NCBI GenBank assembly: GCA_000724175.1
Contig: JPGV01000032.1
Coordinates: forward strand, 1 to 48,671
Origin: [Candidatus Thermochlorobacteriaceae] bacterium GBChlB
GTDB taxonomy: Bacteria > Bacteroidota > Chlorobiia > Chlorobiales > Thermochlorobacteraceae
Direction of reading: 5' to 3'
Length of the DNA: 48,671 nucleotides
Every line of letters starts with the position of its first letter. The stretch's first letter is position 1. The notes under the pieces were generated by a model, which saw only the letters and a list, made by a program, of their open reading frames with translations, searched no databases and had not been told where the DNA came from. Made by a program: the position numbers and the translations under genes. Positions 32,945-40,645 of the stretch are shown in pieces.

Positions 32945-34093
32945 TCATTTCACGGCGTTGGGCATCGTGCTTGTCTTCGAGCGCATATCGGAACGGGAAT
33001 ACGAAATATCTTTCCAGATAATTTCGCGGCTGAACGATAAGATGATTGGCACAGCGAAAACGAACAAATAATAATACACTTCAAAAAGCGGAAAGGCGTA
33101 GAGCGTTTTCAGTTGTCGCAATCGGCTCAATGCAGGCACTATCAACAAGACATCCGCCGTCAATTTTACGGCGAGCGCAGCAAGCGCAGTTGTGAACGGC
33201 AGCACAGCGAAGGCTACAAGCGGCAAAAGATGCGCCAAGAACATTTCGGCAGCGAGTATGCCCTGCGTGAAACTTGCGTCCAATGCGCCCAGCGTCCAGC
33301 GCTTTTTTTGCGCATACAGTTCAGAGACCGTTGGCATCGGTTCGGTTTGATTGTGCGTCTCATACAAAATTGGAAACGCGATTTTCCACCGCGATTTTAG
33401 AATCGCCTGAAAGAGCGCGAAGTCCTCGGTTACGCTGAATTTGATAGCGGCATAGCCGCCGACGTCGTCGTAGGTCTGTCGTCGAAAATTGAAATTGTTG
33501 CCAATGCCGCCAATCGGTTGTCCAATCGAGGCTCTGCCGGAACTTGTCGCTAAAATATACACCCAGTCCAAAAGTTGCATGGCGGCGAAAGCGGTCTTCG
33601 GAACGGGAATCGTGATGCCACACACCAGCCCGACCTCGTCGGTAAAGTGCGCCAGCGTTTGTCGAATCCATGACGGCTGAACGGCGCAATCGGCGTCGGT
33701 CATCATAATAAATTCGCCGTTGGATATTTCAATTGCTTGGTGAATGGCGTTGGCTTTGCCGCGAATCGGGCGCGATTGGTCGGCGCGATGCAATTTGATG
33801 ACATCATGGTTCGCAGCAAACGACTCGACGACCGCACATGTGTTGTCGGTCGATGCGCCGTCGCTGATGATGATTTCCAATTTCTCGCGTGGGTAATCGA
33901 GTTCGACCAGCGAGGCGAGCGTGCGACCGATGTTTTTTTCTTCGTTGCGTGCAGCGACGACGACGGTAACGCGAGGCAATTCCGACCATGCACGCCGTCT
34001 CGGCAGGCGAAACAAGCCATAGACCAGCGTCAGGGTTTGCAAGAAATAATAGGCTAAGACGCCCGACAGCGTCCAGAGAAACAGGCTCTCCAT
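32945..34093 (-). CDS. GT2 family membrane glycosyltransferase, paralogue of 18584-19702
   Basis: A 382-aa enzyme that aligns along its length with the GT2 protein at 18584-19702. Shared motifs are VVAARNEEKNIGRTLASLVELDYPREKLEIII, KANAIHQAI, MMTDADC, GLVCGIT, IGGIGNNFNFR, KFSVTEDFALFQAI and QKKRWTLG (QxxRW). It has one N-terminal and about three C-terminal membrane helices. ISDGASTDNT replaces the paralogue's IADDRSHDRT, so the nucleotide-binding loop differs. A C-terminal ~16-residue tail (RSDMRSKTSTMPNAVK) is unique to this copy. The acceptor is unknown. It is divergent from the PpiD-type gene across 155 bp in which I see no clear regulatory element. Confidence 0.82.
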   Translation of the reverse strand: MESLFLWTLSGVLAYYFLQTLTLVYGLFRLPRRRAWSELPRVTVVVAARNEEKNIGRTLASLVELDYPREKLEIIISDGASTDNTCAVVESFAANHDVIKLHRADQSRPIRGKANAIHQAIEISNGEFIMMTDADCAVQPSWIRQTLAHFTDEVGLVCGITIPVPKTAFAAMQLLDWVYILATSSGRASIGQPIGGIGNNFNFRRQTYDDVGGYAAIKFSVTEDFALFQAILKSRWKIAFPILYETHNQTEPMPTVSELYAQKKRWTLGALDASFTQGILAAEMFLAHLLPLVAFAVLPFTTALAALAVKLTADVLLIVPALSRLRQLKTLYAFPLFEVYYYLFVFAVPIILSFSREIIWKDISYSRSDMRSKTSTMPNAVK

Positions 34094-34248
34094 TGCCGAG
34101 ATTGGTTTTTGCGTTTTGGACTGGGTAACGCTATATTTGCGCCTTTCCGTTTTAGAACAGTCGCTTCTGATTCAGCGATTTTTTTATTCGTTTTATTCGT
34201 CAAATTAAACTTTTCTAACCAAACCATCTCGCGGGACAGGACAGAATT

Positions 34249-36357
34249 ATGGCAATCATGAACAAAATGCGCGACAGCATGCACCTTGTTCTCTATGCGC
34301 TCGTCGGCGCGTTTCTCATCACGATTGTGTTTGAATGGGGAATGAACTTTACTGGACTCGGCGGCAGAAAAAACGAAGTCGGCAAAGTCAATGGCAAGAG
34401 CATCACGATTAAAGAATTTGAGGCGCTCTACAAGCAGCAACTCGACAACTATCGACGCCAATCGCCGACGGGCGACATTGACGACCGCGCCGAAACCCAA
34501 CTGCGCGACCAAGTCTGGGAGTTTTTGGTTATGAAGGTATTGCTCGATGAGGAATATCAAAAACTTGGCATCAAAGTTACCGACAAGGAAATCGTCGATG
34601 AAATTATGTCGGACAATCCGCCTGCTATCGTTGCCAATCAATTCAAAGACCCGCAAACGGGGCAGTTCAATAGAGAGCAATTCACCCAAGCCCTGAACGA
34701 CCCACGCAACAAGCAAGCATGGATTCAAGTGGAGGAGTATGTTAAGCGCGAGCGTCTTGGTGATAAATTGCAAACGATTTTGACCAGCTCCGTGTTCGCC
34801 ACCGACGCAGAGGCGCGTCAGAAATTCGACGCGCAACAAATGAAACTCGCCGCTAAATACGTCCTGCTCGATATGTCGCGCACCAAACCTGATTCGCTTT
34901 ATTTTGTCAGCGATTCCGACATCAAGACCTACTTTATGGAACACCGCGACGAATACAAACAAGACCCGACGCGCGAAGCCAAGTATGTCTTTATTCCCAC
35001 CGACCCTTCGGCCGAAGATACCGCCGCGCTCAAAAAGGAATTAGAGACACTCAAGAAAGAATTTGCCGCAGCGACCAACGACTCCGACTTCGTGCGAGGC
35101 AATAGCGACCTTCCGCCTGTCTTCGATAAGGTGCTTTCGCGCAGCACGCTCGACGCCGACCAACAGAAGCTCTTTTTCGCCGACGGCGTTACACAAGGCA
35201 GCGTCATTGGTCCAATTTTAGAAGGCAATACATTCAAGCTGATTAAAGTTACAAGTGTCAAGGACGGCGACACAACAGTGCGCGCCTCGCACATTTTATT
35301 GCAACCGACGGGCAACACGAAAGCCGACACCGCCAAGACCATTGCAGAAGCCAAGGCACTGATTGCCAAGCTCAAAAAAGGCGCGGACTTCGAGCAGCTC
35401 GCCAAAGAGAAATCCAAAGACCCGGGCTCGGGCGCGCAGGGCGGCGACCTGAATTGGTTCGGCAAGAATCGTATGGTCAAGCCGTTTGAAGAGGCGTGTT
35501 TCAAAGCGAAGGTCGGCGAGATTGTTGGACCGGTTCAAACGCAGTTCGGCGTTCATATCATTAAAGTAACCGCCCGCGACACACGCGAAATGAAAGGCAT
35601 TGAGCTGACGAAAAAAATCACGCCCGGTTCGCAAACCTTGGAACGCCAGCGTCGCGCCGCCGCCGAAATTCAATTCGACGCCGAAACAATGGGCTTCGAG
35701 AAAGCGGTCGAGAAAAGTGGCTTTCAACTCCGCGAAACCGGCATCTTCTCGCGCAACGGCTTTGTGCCGATTATCGGTTACAGCGCCTCAATGGCAAGTT
35801 GGGGATTCAAAGCGAAACTCAAAGAAATCAGTCCTGTGCTGGAAGTCAAGGACGGCTTCGCTGTCATGCAATTGACCGGCATCAACGACGACGGCTACCG
35901 CAAATACGATGACGCGCTTAAACAAGAATTGAAAGCGAAAATTATCAAAGACCGCAAAATGGCGGACTTGCGCAAACTGGCAGACGGACTGTTGGCGAAA
36001 GCCGAAGGCAGTTTGGAGCGCGTCGCCGCCGCCGATTCAGGCTTGACCATCAAGGAAACCGGCACTTTCCAACTCTCCAGCCCGACCATTCAAGGCATCG
36101 GCTACGACCCAATTTTCGCTGCGGCGCTCTCCGGTTTAGAAAAAGACAAACTCTCTAAACCGCTCGACACGAACCGCGGCGTCGCCATTGCCGTCTTGAC
36201 CGAAAAAACGCTCGGCAGCGATTCTGACTTCGACGCGCAAAAAGACGGTCTGCGCAAACAAATTTTGCAGGAGAAAAAAGGTCAAATCGTGCAGCAGTGG
36301 ACGAAAGCCTTAAAGAAACAAGCACAAATTGAAGACAACCGAAATCTTTTTTATTAA
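34249..36357 (+). CDS. PpiD/SurA-type peptidyl-prolyl isomerase, membrane anchored
   Basis: A 702-aa protein. A short cytosolic N-terminus and a single helix (LVLYALVGAFLITIVFEWGM, about 11-30) are followed by a SurA_N-like chaperone domain (GKVNGKSITIKEFEALYKQQLDNYRR...). A parvulin domain occupies roughly residues 342-441 (RASHILLQPTGNT...EQLAKEKSKDPGSGAQGGDLNWFGKNRMVKPFEEACF...QFGVHIIKV), and a second, degenerate parvulin-like C-terminal region follows. This is the PpiD architecture of a periplasmic foldase for outer-membrane and secreted proteins, tethered to the inner membrane. Clients are unknown. A possible terminator follows (36476-36500). Confidence 0.9.
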   Translation: MAIMNKMRDSMHLVLYALVGAFLITIVFEWGMNFTGLGGRKNEVGKVNGKSITIKEFEALYKQQLDNYRRQSPTGDIDDRAETQLRDQVWEFLVMKVLLDEEYQKLGIKVTDKEIVDEIMSDNPPAIVANQFKDPQTGQFNREQFTQALNDPRNKQAWIQVEEYVKRERLGDKLQTILTSSVFATDAEARQKFDAQQMKLAAKYVLLDMSRTKPDSLYFVSDSDIKTYFMEHRDEYKQDPTREAKYVFIPTDPSAEDTAALKKELETLKKEFAAATNDSDFVRGNSDLPPVFDKVLSRSTLDADQQKLFFADGVTQGSVIGPILEGNTFKLIKVTSVKDGDTTVRASHILLQPTGNTKADTAKTIAEAKALIAKLKKGADFEQLAKEKSKDPGSGAQGGDLNWFGKNRMVKPFEEACFKAKVGEIVGPVQTQFGVHIIKVTARDTREMKGIELTKKITPGSQTLERQRRAAAEIQFDAETMGFEKAVEKSGFQLRETGIFSRNGFVPIIGYSASMASWGFKAKLKEISPVLEVKDGFAVMQLTGINDDGYRKYDDALKQELKAKIIKDRKMADLRKLADGLLAKAEGSLERVAAADSGLTIKETGTFQLSSPTIQGIGYDPIFAAALSGLEKDKLSKPLDTNRGVAIAVLTEKTLGSDSDFDAQKDGLRKQILQEKKGQIVQQWTKALKKQAQIEDNRNLFY

Positions 36358-36475
36358 CGCACTGCCCGAAACGGCTTGTGTTTTCAAGGCGCTTCAAGCC
36401 ATTCGTTCCAGACGAGCAACCTCGAACACCTGCTGCTATTCTGAGCGCGGTGATGTCGTTTATGTTTCAATGTGA

Positions 36476-36500
36476 AGGGACGAGCGTCCTTGCTTTTTTT
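36476..36500 (+). terminator. Possible intrinsic terminator after the PpiD-type gene
   Basis: AGGGAC and GTCCTT pair (6 bp, one G-T) around GAGC, followed by GC and seven T. It lies 119 bp after the PpiD-type stop and 12 bp before the methyltransferase start, so it could equally be a leader hairpin of the latter. The rest of 36358-36511 shows no gene. Confidence 0.45.
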
Positions 36501-36511
36501 GCAATCAACCA

Positions 36512-37144
36512 ATGCAAATACAATTTCCGCCCGAAGCCTTTCTGCGACAAGACGAAACGCCCGACGAGCAGTTCTACGAGTATCCACGCTTCGTCGCGCA
36601 TATCGACGACGGCGCCATCGCGGCTGTAACGCAGCTCTACCGCGAGTATTTCGCGCCCAATTCGGCGATTCTGGATTTGATGAGCAGCTGGATAAGCCAT
36701 TTGCCAAACGATGTCGTTTATCGCCGCGTCGTCGGCTTAGGTATGAACCGAGAGGAGCTTTCGCGCAATAAACAGCTCACGTCGTTTATCGTTCAAAACC
36801 TGAACACCACGCCGACATTGCCGTTTTCAGATGAAGAGTTTGACGGCGCGGGCTGCTGTGTCTCGATTGATTATCTCACCAATCCCGTCGCCATATTGCG
36901 CGAGGTCGGTCGTGTCTTGAAGCCCAATGCGCCGTTTGTAGTGACCTTTTCCAATCGGTGTTTCCCGACGAAGGCGATTGCCGCGTGGCTCTATACCAGC
37001 GACGAAGACCATTTGCATTTGGTCGCTGCATTCTTTCGCGCTGCCGGAAATTGGACGGACATTGAACTGCTCAACCGCTCGCCGAAGCGTGGCGACCCGC
37101 TTTACGCCGTTGTGGCGAAACGCGCGCCGTCTGCTCATGCCTGA
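36512..37144 (+). CDS. SAM-dependent methyltransferase-like protein
   Basis: A 210-aa cytosolic protein. ILDLMSSWISHLP (about 50-62) is a motif-I variant; SIDYLTNPVAILREVGRVLKPNAPFVVTFSNRCFPTKAIAAWL resembles motifs IV-V of class I methyltransferases and LNTTPTLPFSDEEFDGAGC the motif-III region. The usual GxGxG of motif I is replaced by DLMSSW, a pattern seen in one subgroup of uncharacterised methyltransferase-like proteins, so SAM binding should not be assumed. Substrate is unknown. A perfect 8-bp hairpin (37138-37160) spans its stop codon. Confidence 0.7.
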   Translation: MQIQFPPEAFLRQDETPDEQFYEYPRFVAHIDDGAIAAVTQLYREYFAPNSAILDLMSSWISHLPNDVVYRRVVGLGMNREELSRNKQLTSFIVQNLNTTPTLPFSDEEFDGAGCCVSIDYLTNPVAILREVGRVLKPNAPFVVTFSNRCFPTKAIAAWLYTSDEDHLHLVAAFFRAAGNWTDIELLNRSPKRGDPLYAVVAKRAPSAHA

Positions 37145-37160
37145 CTTCGCGCGTCAGGCA
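37138..37160 (+). other. Hairpin over the methyltransferase stop codon
   Basis: TGCCTGAC and GTCAGGCA form a perfect 8-bp stem with a 7-nt loop (TTCGCGC). It includes the TGA stop (37142-37144). No T-run follows (AATCATT), so it is at most a weak terminator or an mRNA 3'-end stabiliser. Confidence 0.5.
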
Positions 37161-37201
37161 AATCATTGCAACATTGAACAGCGACGGCTATCACGCGCCC
37201 T

Positions 37202-37234
37202 GCGCACGTCATCTTGAACATAGATGACATGCGC
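37202..37234. other. Strong hairpin in the 37145-37512 intergenic stretch
   Basis: GCGCACGTCATCT and AGATGACATGCGC pair over 13 positions with one C-A mismatch, around a 7-nt loop (TGAACAT). This is the longest stem in the region. No T-run follows on the plus strand. A 97-codon open frame (37214-37507) starts in it, but its Cys-rich, unrecognisable translation makes it a poor gene candidate. Confidence 0.55.
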
Positions 37235-37390
37235 CTCGTAAAAAATTGCAACGATTTTTCAGCGCCGTGCAAGGTTTTTTGCATCAGAAATTCGATTCCT
37301 AACCCTCGATTTTTCCACGACTTACTACTTCACTACGCAGAAAATACGCAGCAGTGGTTTCAAAATTCCTTGTTATCTCGCACCCGTAAC

Positions 37391-37439
37391 ATTCACTGCG
37401 AGTCCTGCTGCCCTCGCAATGAATACCTCGGCAACGAGG
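37391..37439. other. Two adjacent hairpins, the first REP-like
   Basis: ATTCACTGCGAG (37391-37402) pairs with CTCGCAATGAAT (37413-37424) over 12 positions with one mismatch, loop of 10 nt. The stem sequence CATTGCGAG is also the core of the REP-like element at 44652. Next to it CCTCG-GCAA-CGAGG (37426-37439) is a perfect 5-bp stem with a GNRA-type tetraloop. Confidence 0.5.
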
Positions 37440-37450
37440 CAACGCTGTAT

Positions 37451-37469
37451 AAACGCATCTCTTGCGTTT
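37451..37469. other. Perfect 7-bp hairpin upstream of the receiver gene
   Basis: AAACGCA-TCTCT-TGCGTTT is a perfect 7-bp stem with a 5-nt loop, 44 bp before the receiver start. A further 6-bp stem, ACTATC-AAGAAA-GATAGT (37491-37508), ends 4 nt before that start. These would lie in the 5' leader of the receiver mRNA. Confidence 0.45.
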
Positions 37470-37512
37470 GGTTGAAAATTATTTCCAATAACTATCAAGA
37501 AAGATAGTCTCG

Positions 37513-37908
37513 ATGAAAGACATGATTCTAATCATCGATGGTGATGCGTGGGTGCGTCAACTGCTCACCGATTTCCTAACGCCGATGTATGGTGTCTCGA
37601 CTGCCTCGAGCGGAACAGAGGGCATAGAGCGCTACAACGAGCGCCGCGATGATTGGAGTTTGGTCATCACCGATTACAACGCGCTGCTCGCCAAAGGCGG
37701 AGACATCATCGGGCATAGTCGTGCTCATGACGCTGCGCTTCCTGTGATTGTAGCCACAGGCGGTCCGACCGACGTCGTCGGCGATGCGCTCGGAGCAGTG
37801 GGAAATGTCGCTGTCTGCGCCAAGCCGTTTGACTTCGCGCACCTTAGGAACATGATTGAACAATTTTTAGGCATAGAGGCGCGCCAGAAACCCAAACGAT
37901 TTTTTTAA
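37513..37908 (+). CDS. Stand-alone response-regulator receiver domain
   Basis: A 131-aa CheY-like single-domain protein. The phospho-acceptor is Asp54 (VITDYN), with Thr82 (IVATGG) and Lys104 (CAKPFD) in the expected places. The N-terminal acidic pocket reads IIDGDAW: Asp9 and Asp11 are present but the residue normally acidic between them is Gly10, so metal binding may differ. No output domain is attached, so it would act by protein contact or phosphotransfer. No kinase gene is adjacent; the sensor kinase at 1647-5048 lacks a receiver but is 32 kb away. Its leader is rich in hairpins. Confidence 0.85.
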   Translation: MKDMILIIDGDAWVRQLLTDFLTPMYGVSTASSGTEGIERYNERRDDWSLVITDYNALLAKGGDIIGHSRAHDAALPVIVATGGPTDVVGDALGAVGNVAVCAKPFDFAHLRNMIEQFLGIEARQKPKRFF

Positions 37909-37945
37909 GCACATTTTTTTCAAACAATTAAACACACTACCAGCT

Positions 37946-38461
37946 ATGCGTATCATTTTGGTTCTCTTGGCATTTTCAGCAAGCGTTTCCTTGACAAACG
38001 CACAAGCAGTGCTCACCGCTGTCCAACCGAGCAGCGTGCCTGCTGCGATTCTCAATACGCACAACGCGGCGTATCCGAACAACAAAGCTGCCGCGTGGAT
38101 GAAGCAGGGCAATGTCAATGCGCAATACGTCGCCAACTTTGGCACGAAAGGCGCAATGATGCGGGCGCGCTACACCAACGACGGCAAACAGCTGACCGAA
38201 ACCATGACCTACGTCGGCAAGCAAATCCCCGAATCTATTGCGGCGACCGCAAAGACAAAATATCCCGATTTCAAACTGATGTCGGCGACGAAAATCAAAG
38301 CGGTGACAAGCGGCAAAGAATGCTACAAAGTTCGCTTGCGCAAAGGTGTCTCGAAACTGACGTTCTACACCGACGCCAGCGGCGCCTACATCGAGGAAAA
38401 AGAAGCTCCGGCTGAAGCCGTTGAAGAGCCAGCCGACGAAAGCGCCGAAGGAGGCATCTAA
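37946..38461 (+). CDS. PepSY-like secreted protein
   Basis: A 171-aa protein with a signal peptide (MRIILVLLAFSASVSLTNA, then QAVL). The mature part, including VPAAILNTHNAAYPNNKAAAWMKQGNVNAQYVANF, QIPESIAATAKTKYPDFKLMSATKIKAVTSGKECYKVRLRKG and KLTFYTDASGAYIEE, shows two copies of the beta-lactamase-inhibitor/PepSY-like fold typical of Bacteroidota periplasmic proteins. A tail rich in Glu, Ala and Pro ends it. Function is unknown; such domains often inhibit or shield enzymes, which is not evidenced here. A good intrinsic terminator follows directly. Confidence 0.72.
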   Translation: MRIILVLLAFSASVSLTNAQAVLTAVQPSSVPAAILNTHNAAYPNNKAAAWMKQGNVNAQYVANFGTKGAMMRARYTNDGKQLTETMTYVGKQIPESIAATAKTKYPDFKLMSATKIKAVTSGKECYKVRLRKGVSKLTFYTDASGAYIEEKEAPAEAVEEPADESAEGGI

Positions 38462-38483
38462 ACTGTTCTTTCTGTGATGGTGG

Positions 38484-38519
38484 CATGGAGCGCCGTCCCT
38501 CATTGCGCTCCATGTTTTT
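38484..38519 (+). terminator. Intrinsic terminator after the PepSY-like gene
   Basis: CATGGAGCGC (38484-38493) and GCGCTCCATG (38505-38514) form a perfect 10-bp stem with an 11-nt loop, followed by TTTTTA. It starts 22 bp after the stop of the PepSY-like gene and ends 15 bp before the small membrane ORF, separating the two transcription units. Confidence 0.85.
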
Positions 38520-38534
38520 AACAATGGAGGACTT

Positions 38535-38666
38535 ATGAACAAGCACTATGACCCTACTGTTCCAAAGACAGACGCGCCAAAGATGGTCGCCATCATCCAT
38601 CTCTTCTTGTGGTTCTCGGTGTTGTGCTTTATCACTTCGGTCATTATCGCTGTCATGAACGGATAA
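38535..38666 (+). CDS. Small single-pass membrane protein (43 aa)
   Basis: A 43-codon open frame: MNKHYDPTVPKTDAPKMVAI then IHLFLWFSVLCFITSVIIAV and MNG. A soluble N-terminus of about 16 residues is followed by one hydrophobic helix. A perfect GGAGG lies 6 nt upstream of the ATG, the strongest Shine-Dalgarno in the window. It lies just after an intrinsic terminator and 25 bp before the DUF3592-like gene on the same strand. I do not recognise the family. Confidence 0.65.
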   Translation: MNKHYDPTVPKTDAPKMVAIIHLFLWFSVLCFITSVIIAVMNG

Positions 38667-38691
38667 TGCTGAACCAACTGACAAATGAACC

Positions 38692-39243
38692 ATGACTTAC
38701 TCAACACCGACCGCATACCTGCTTAACGGCGTCAAAACTGTCGATGCTTACCAACGCCCAAACCTTGTGGTGTATATAATTTTGGTTGCCTTTCTTGCGC
38801 TGGTTGAGGGCAGCCTTGTGGCAACGGGCATAACGCTCGTCATAAGTGAGATTGATGTCTTAACCACAATAGTCGCCTTTACAAGTGTCGCGCTTCTCTT
38901 TGCGATTCCTCTCATCTGGCTCTTGCGCTATTACCTGAAAAGGCTGGAACAGTATCGCACCATTGAAAAAGGCTTTGCTGAACAAGGCATTGTCGCAGAA
39001 GCGACGGTCGTCAGCAGAGAGGAAGAAGAACTCAGCGAAGGTGGAGCATTGCGCTTCATCGTCTATCAATTTCGTTCCGACTTTCAAGTTCGCGCAGAAG
39101 ACGACACTTGGGAAATGGACTTCTGGAAACTGCCGCTCGGCTCGAAAGTCTCGATTACTTATTTGCCCGATGCGCCAATGATTTCAAAACTCAACCCACT
39201 GCCGCGCCACGCTCAACCCACCGCGCAGGCAACCTCAACTTGA
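38692..39243 (+). CDS. DUF3592-like membrane protein (copy 1)
   Basis: A 183-aa protein with two membrane helices (VVYIILVAFLALVEGSLVATGITLVI and TTIVAFTSVALLFAIPLIWLLRYYL). A C-terminal soluble domain (EATVVSREEEELSEGGALRFIVYQFRSDFQV...LGSKVSITYLPDAP) follows. The pattern of a variable loop followed by a VGxxVxVxYxPxxP-like end is typical of DUF3592. It is a paralogue of the 154-aa protein at 40153-40617, which has the same architecture (EATVVGKDEREVGESTDHFVIYQYAPDF...VVKILPDKP). No function is known. Confidence 0.7.
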   Translation: MTYSTPTAYLLNGVKTVDAYQRPNLVVYIILVAFLALVEGSLVATGITLVISEIDVLTTIVAFTSVALLFAIPLIWLLRYYLKRLEQYRTIEKGFAEQGIVAEATVVSREEEELSEGGALRFIVYQFRSDFQVRAEDDTWEMDFWKLPLGSKVSITYLPDAPMISKLNPLPRHAQPTAQATST

Positions 39244-39274
39244 CTTTTTTCAAACCACTAAACCTCTAACGACC

Positions 39275-40144
39275 ATGACACTGCAACACTGGATTCTCTT
39301 GATGCTCTTCATTCTGCCGCCTTTGGCTCCTGCCATCGAGGCGCAGGTGTTGAAGTTCTCCAAGTCGCCGATTTCCGAAGCGAATTTTGATAAGCTCGTC
39401 TCGGAAACAAATTTCACCGGCAACGACTTCATTTATGCCAAACTCAAATTCCCGAAACCCAAGCGCGAGATGGGACTTGAAAATGGTCTCATCGCCTACT
39501 TGCGTCTTGACGACAACACGCTCGCCTCGCCCTCGTTTTTGGAATTCAAAGCCCAAACGCAAGACGAACTCGATGACCCATTCTACGATATCGACCTTGC
39601 TTGTGCGTTCAAAGACAGTCGCAATCCTTCCTTCACGCAAAAGTTTTTAGCGGGTTTAGCCAAACTCGAGCCGGGAAAAAGTTATCGACTCACGCTGACA
39701 GTGTTAGGCTTCACCAGCAATCGCAAAGATGTTGAGTTTGCGGATACCGAAATCACGCTCGACCTCACCAAAGGCGGCGGCATCATCAAATCGCTCGCTG
39801 AAAATTTCGCCAATTCTGCGTTGGCGGCAGTGCAACTGCCGAAACCCGCACGAGATGATAAACCGCTTGCCGCCGAAATTCTCAAACTGATGAAATCGCA
39901 AGGCTTCGATGCCACAAAGGTGATTTTCTCGACCGACGGCTGGCTGACACAGCGAAAGCCCAACGGCGAGATTGACCACCGCAGCATCTTCGCGTATGTC
40001 GTCTTCAAAAATAAATCGGGCGGCTGCGAGTATCAGGAGTTTCGATTCGCGCAAGATTATGTCGGCGGCAAGTTTGAAAACCGCACCTACCGAAGCGGCT
40101 CGACAGGCAAAGGCGGACAAATTGGCTGTGATAAACTCAAATAA
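39275..40144 (+). CDS. Secreted protein of unknown function between two DUF3592-like genes
   Basis: A 289-aa protein with a signal peptide (MTLQHWILLMLFILPPLAPAIEA, then QVLK). I do not recognise any domain. The mature part looks like a soluble, beta-rich secreted protein (FTGNDFIYAKLKFPKP, GLIAYLRLDDNTLA, RLTLTVLGF) with two late cysteines (GGCEYQEF and QIGCDKLK). It lies 31 bp after DUF3592 copy 1 and 8 bp before copy 2, all in the same direction, so the three are probably one transcription unit. Confidence 0.65.
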   Translation: MTLQHWILLMLFILPPLAPAIEAQVLKFSKSPISEANFDKLVSETNFTGNDFIYAKLKFPKPKREMGLENGLIAYLRLDDNTLASPSFLEFKAQTQDELDDPFYDIDLACAFKDSRNPSFTQKFLAGLAKLEPGKSYRLTLTVLGFTSNRKDVEFADTEITLDLTKGGGIIKSLAENFANSALAAVQLPKPARDDKPLAAEILKLMKSQGFDATKVIFSTDGWLTQRKPNGEIDHRSIFAYVVFKNKSGGCEYQEFRFAQDYVGGKFENRTYRSGSTGKGGQIGCDKLK

Positions 40145-40152
40145 CTCGACCG

Positions 40153-40617
40153 ATGACGACCGTTGAAGCCTATCGCCGGGAGGGCGTTGCCGGGTATGTG
40201 TTTTACCTCGTTCTCCTGATAATGATTGCCGTCGGGATCATTGCCTCTGTTGCGACCCAAGCTGACAAGGGCATAGACGGTATGTTGATTGGCTATGGCA
40301 TCTCTGTGTTCATCGTCATCGCGCCCACGATTTGGCTTGGTAGAGTTGCGTTCAGAACATGGAAAAGCAATCGTGAGATGGAACAAGCCTTTCGGGAGCG
40401 TGGCAAACTTGTTGAAGCCACCGTCGTCGGCAAAGATGAGCGCGAAGTCGGCGAGAGCACCGACCATTTCGTCATTTATCAATACGCGCCTGATTTCACC
40501 GTTATCGCCCAAGATGATTCAAGGGGGCTTCAATTTTGGAAGAAAGACATCGGTGAGAAAATCGTTGTAAAAATCTTGCCAGATAAACCAACGGTCTCGA
40601 TGCTGCACTTGAAATAA
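40153..40617 (+). CDS. DUF3592-like membrane protein (copy 2)
   Basis: A 154-aa protein with two helices (YVFYLVLLIMIAVGIIASVA and MLIGYGISVFIVIAPTIWLGRVAF) and a C-terminal soluble domain matching copy 1 at 38692-39243. It differs from copy 1 in length by the shorter loop and lacks its last ~16 residues. The start lies 8 bp after the secreted-protein stop. Function is unknown. Confidence 0.7.
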   Translation: MTTVEAYRREGVAGYVFYLVLLIMIAVGIIASVATQADKGIDGMLIGYGISVFIVIAPTIWLGRVAFRTWKSNREMEQAFRERGKLVEATVVGKDEREVGESTDHFVIYQYAPDFTVIAQDDSRGLQFWKKDIGEKIVVKILPDKPTVSMLHLK

Positions 40618-40645
40618 TTTTTTTTAACCTAACCGCATTACAACA

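Noticed and set aside
34170-34205. Stem TCGCT/AGCGA followed by T-run as a terminator
   Set aside because: It lies between two divergent genes where no transcript should end on the plus strand; the stem is only 5 bp.
37214-37507. 97-codon open frame in the hairpin-rich gap
   Set aside because: Translation is Cys-rich and unlike any family, it starts inside a strong stem, and it lacks a ribosome binding site. Possible but unsupported.
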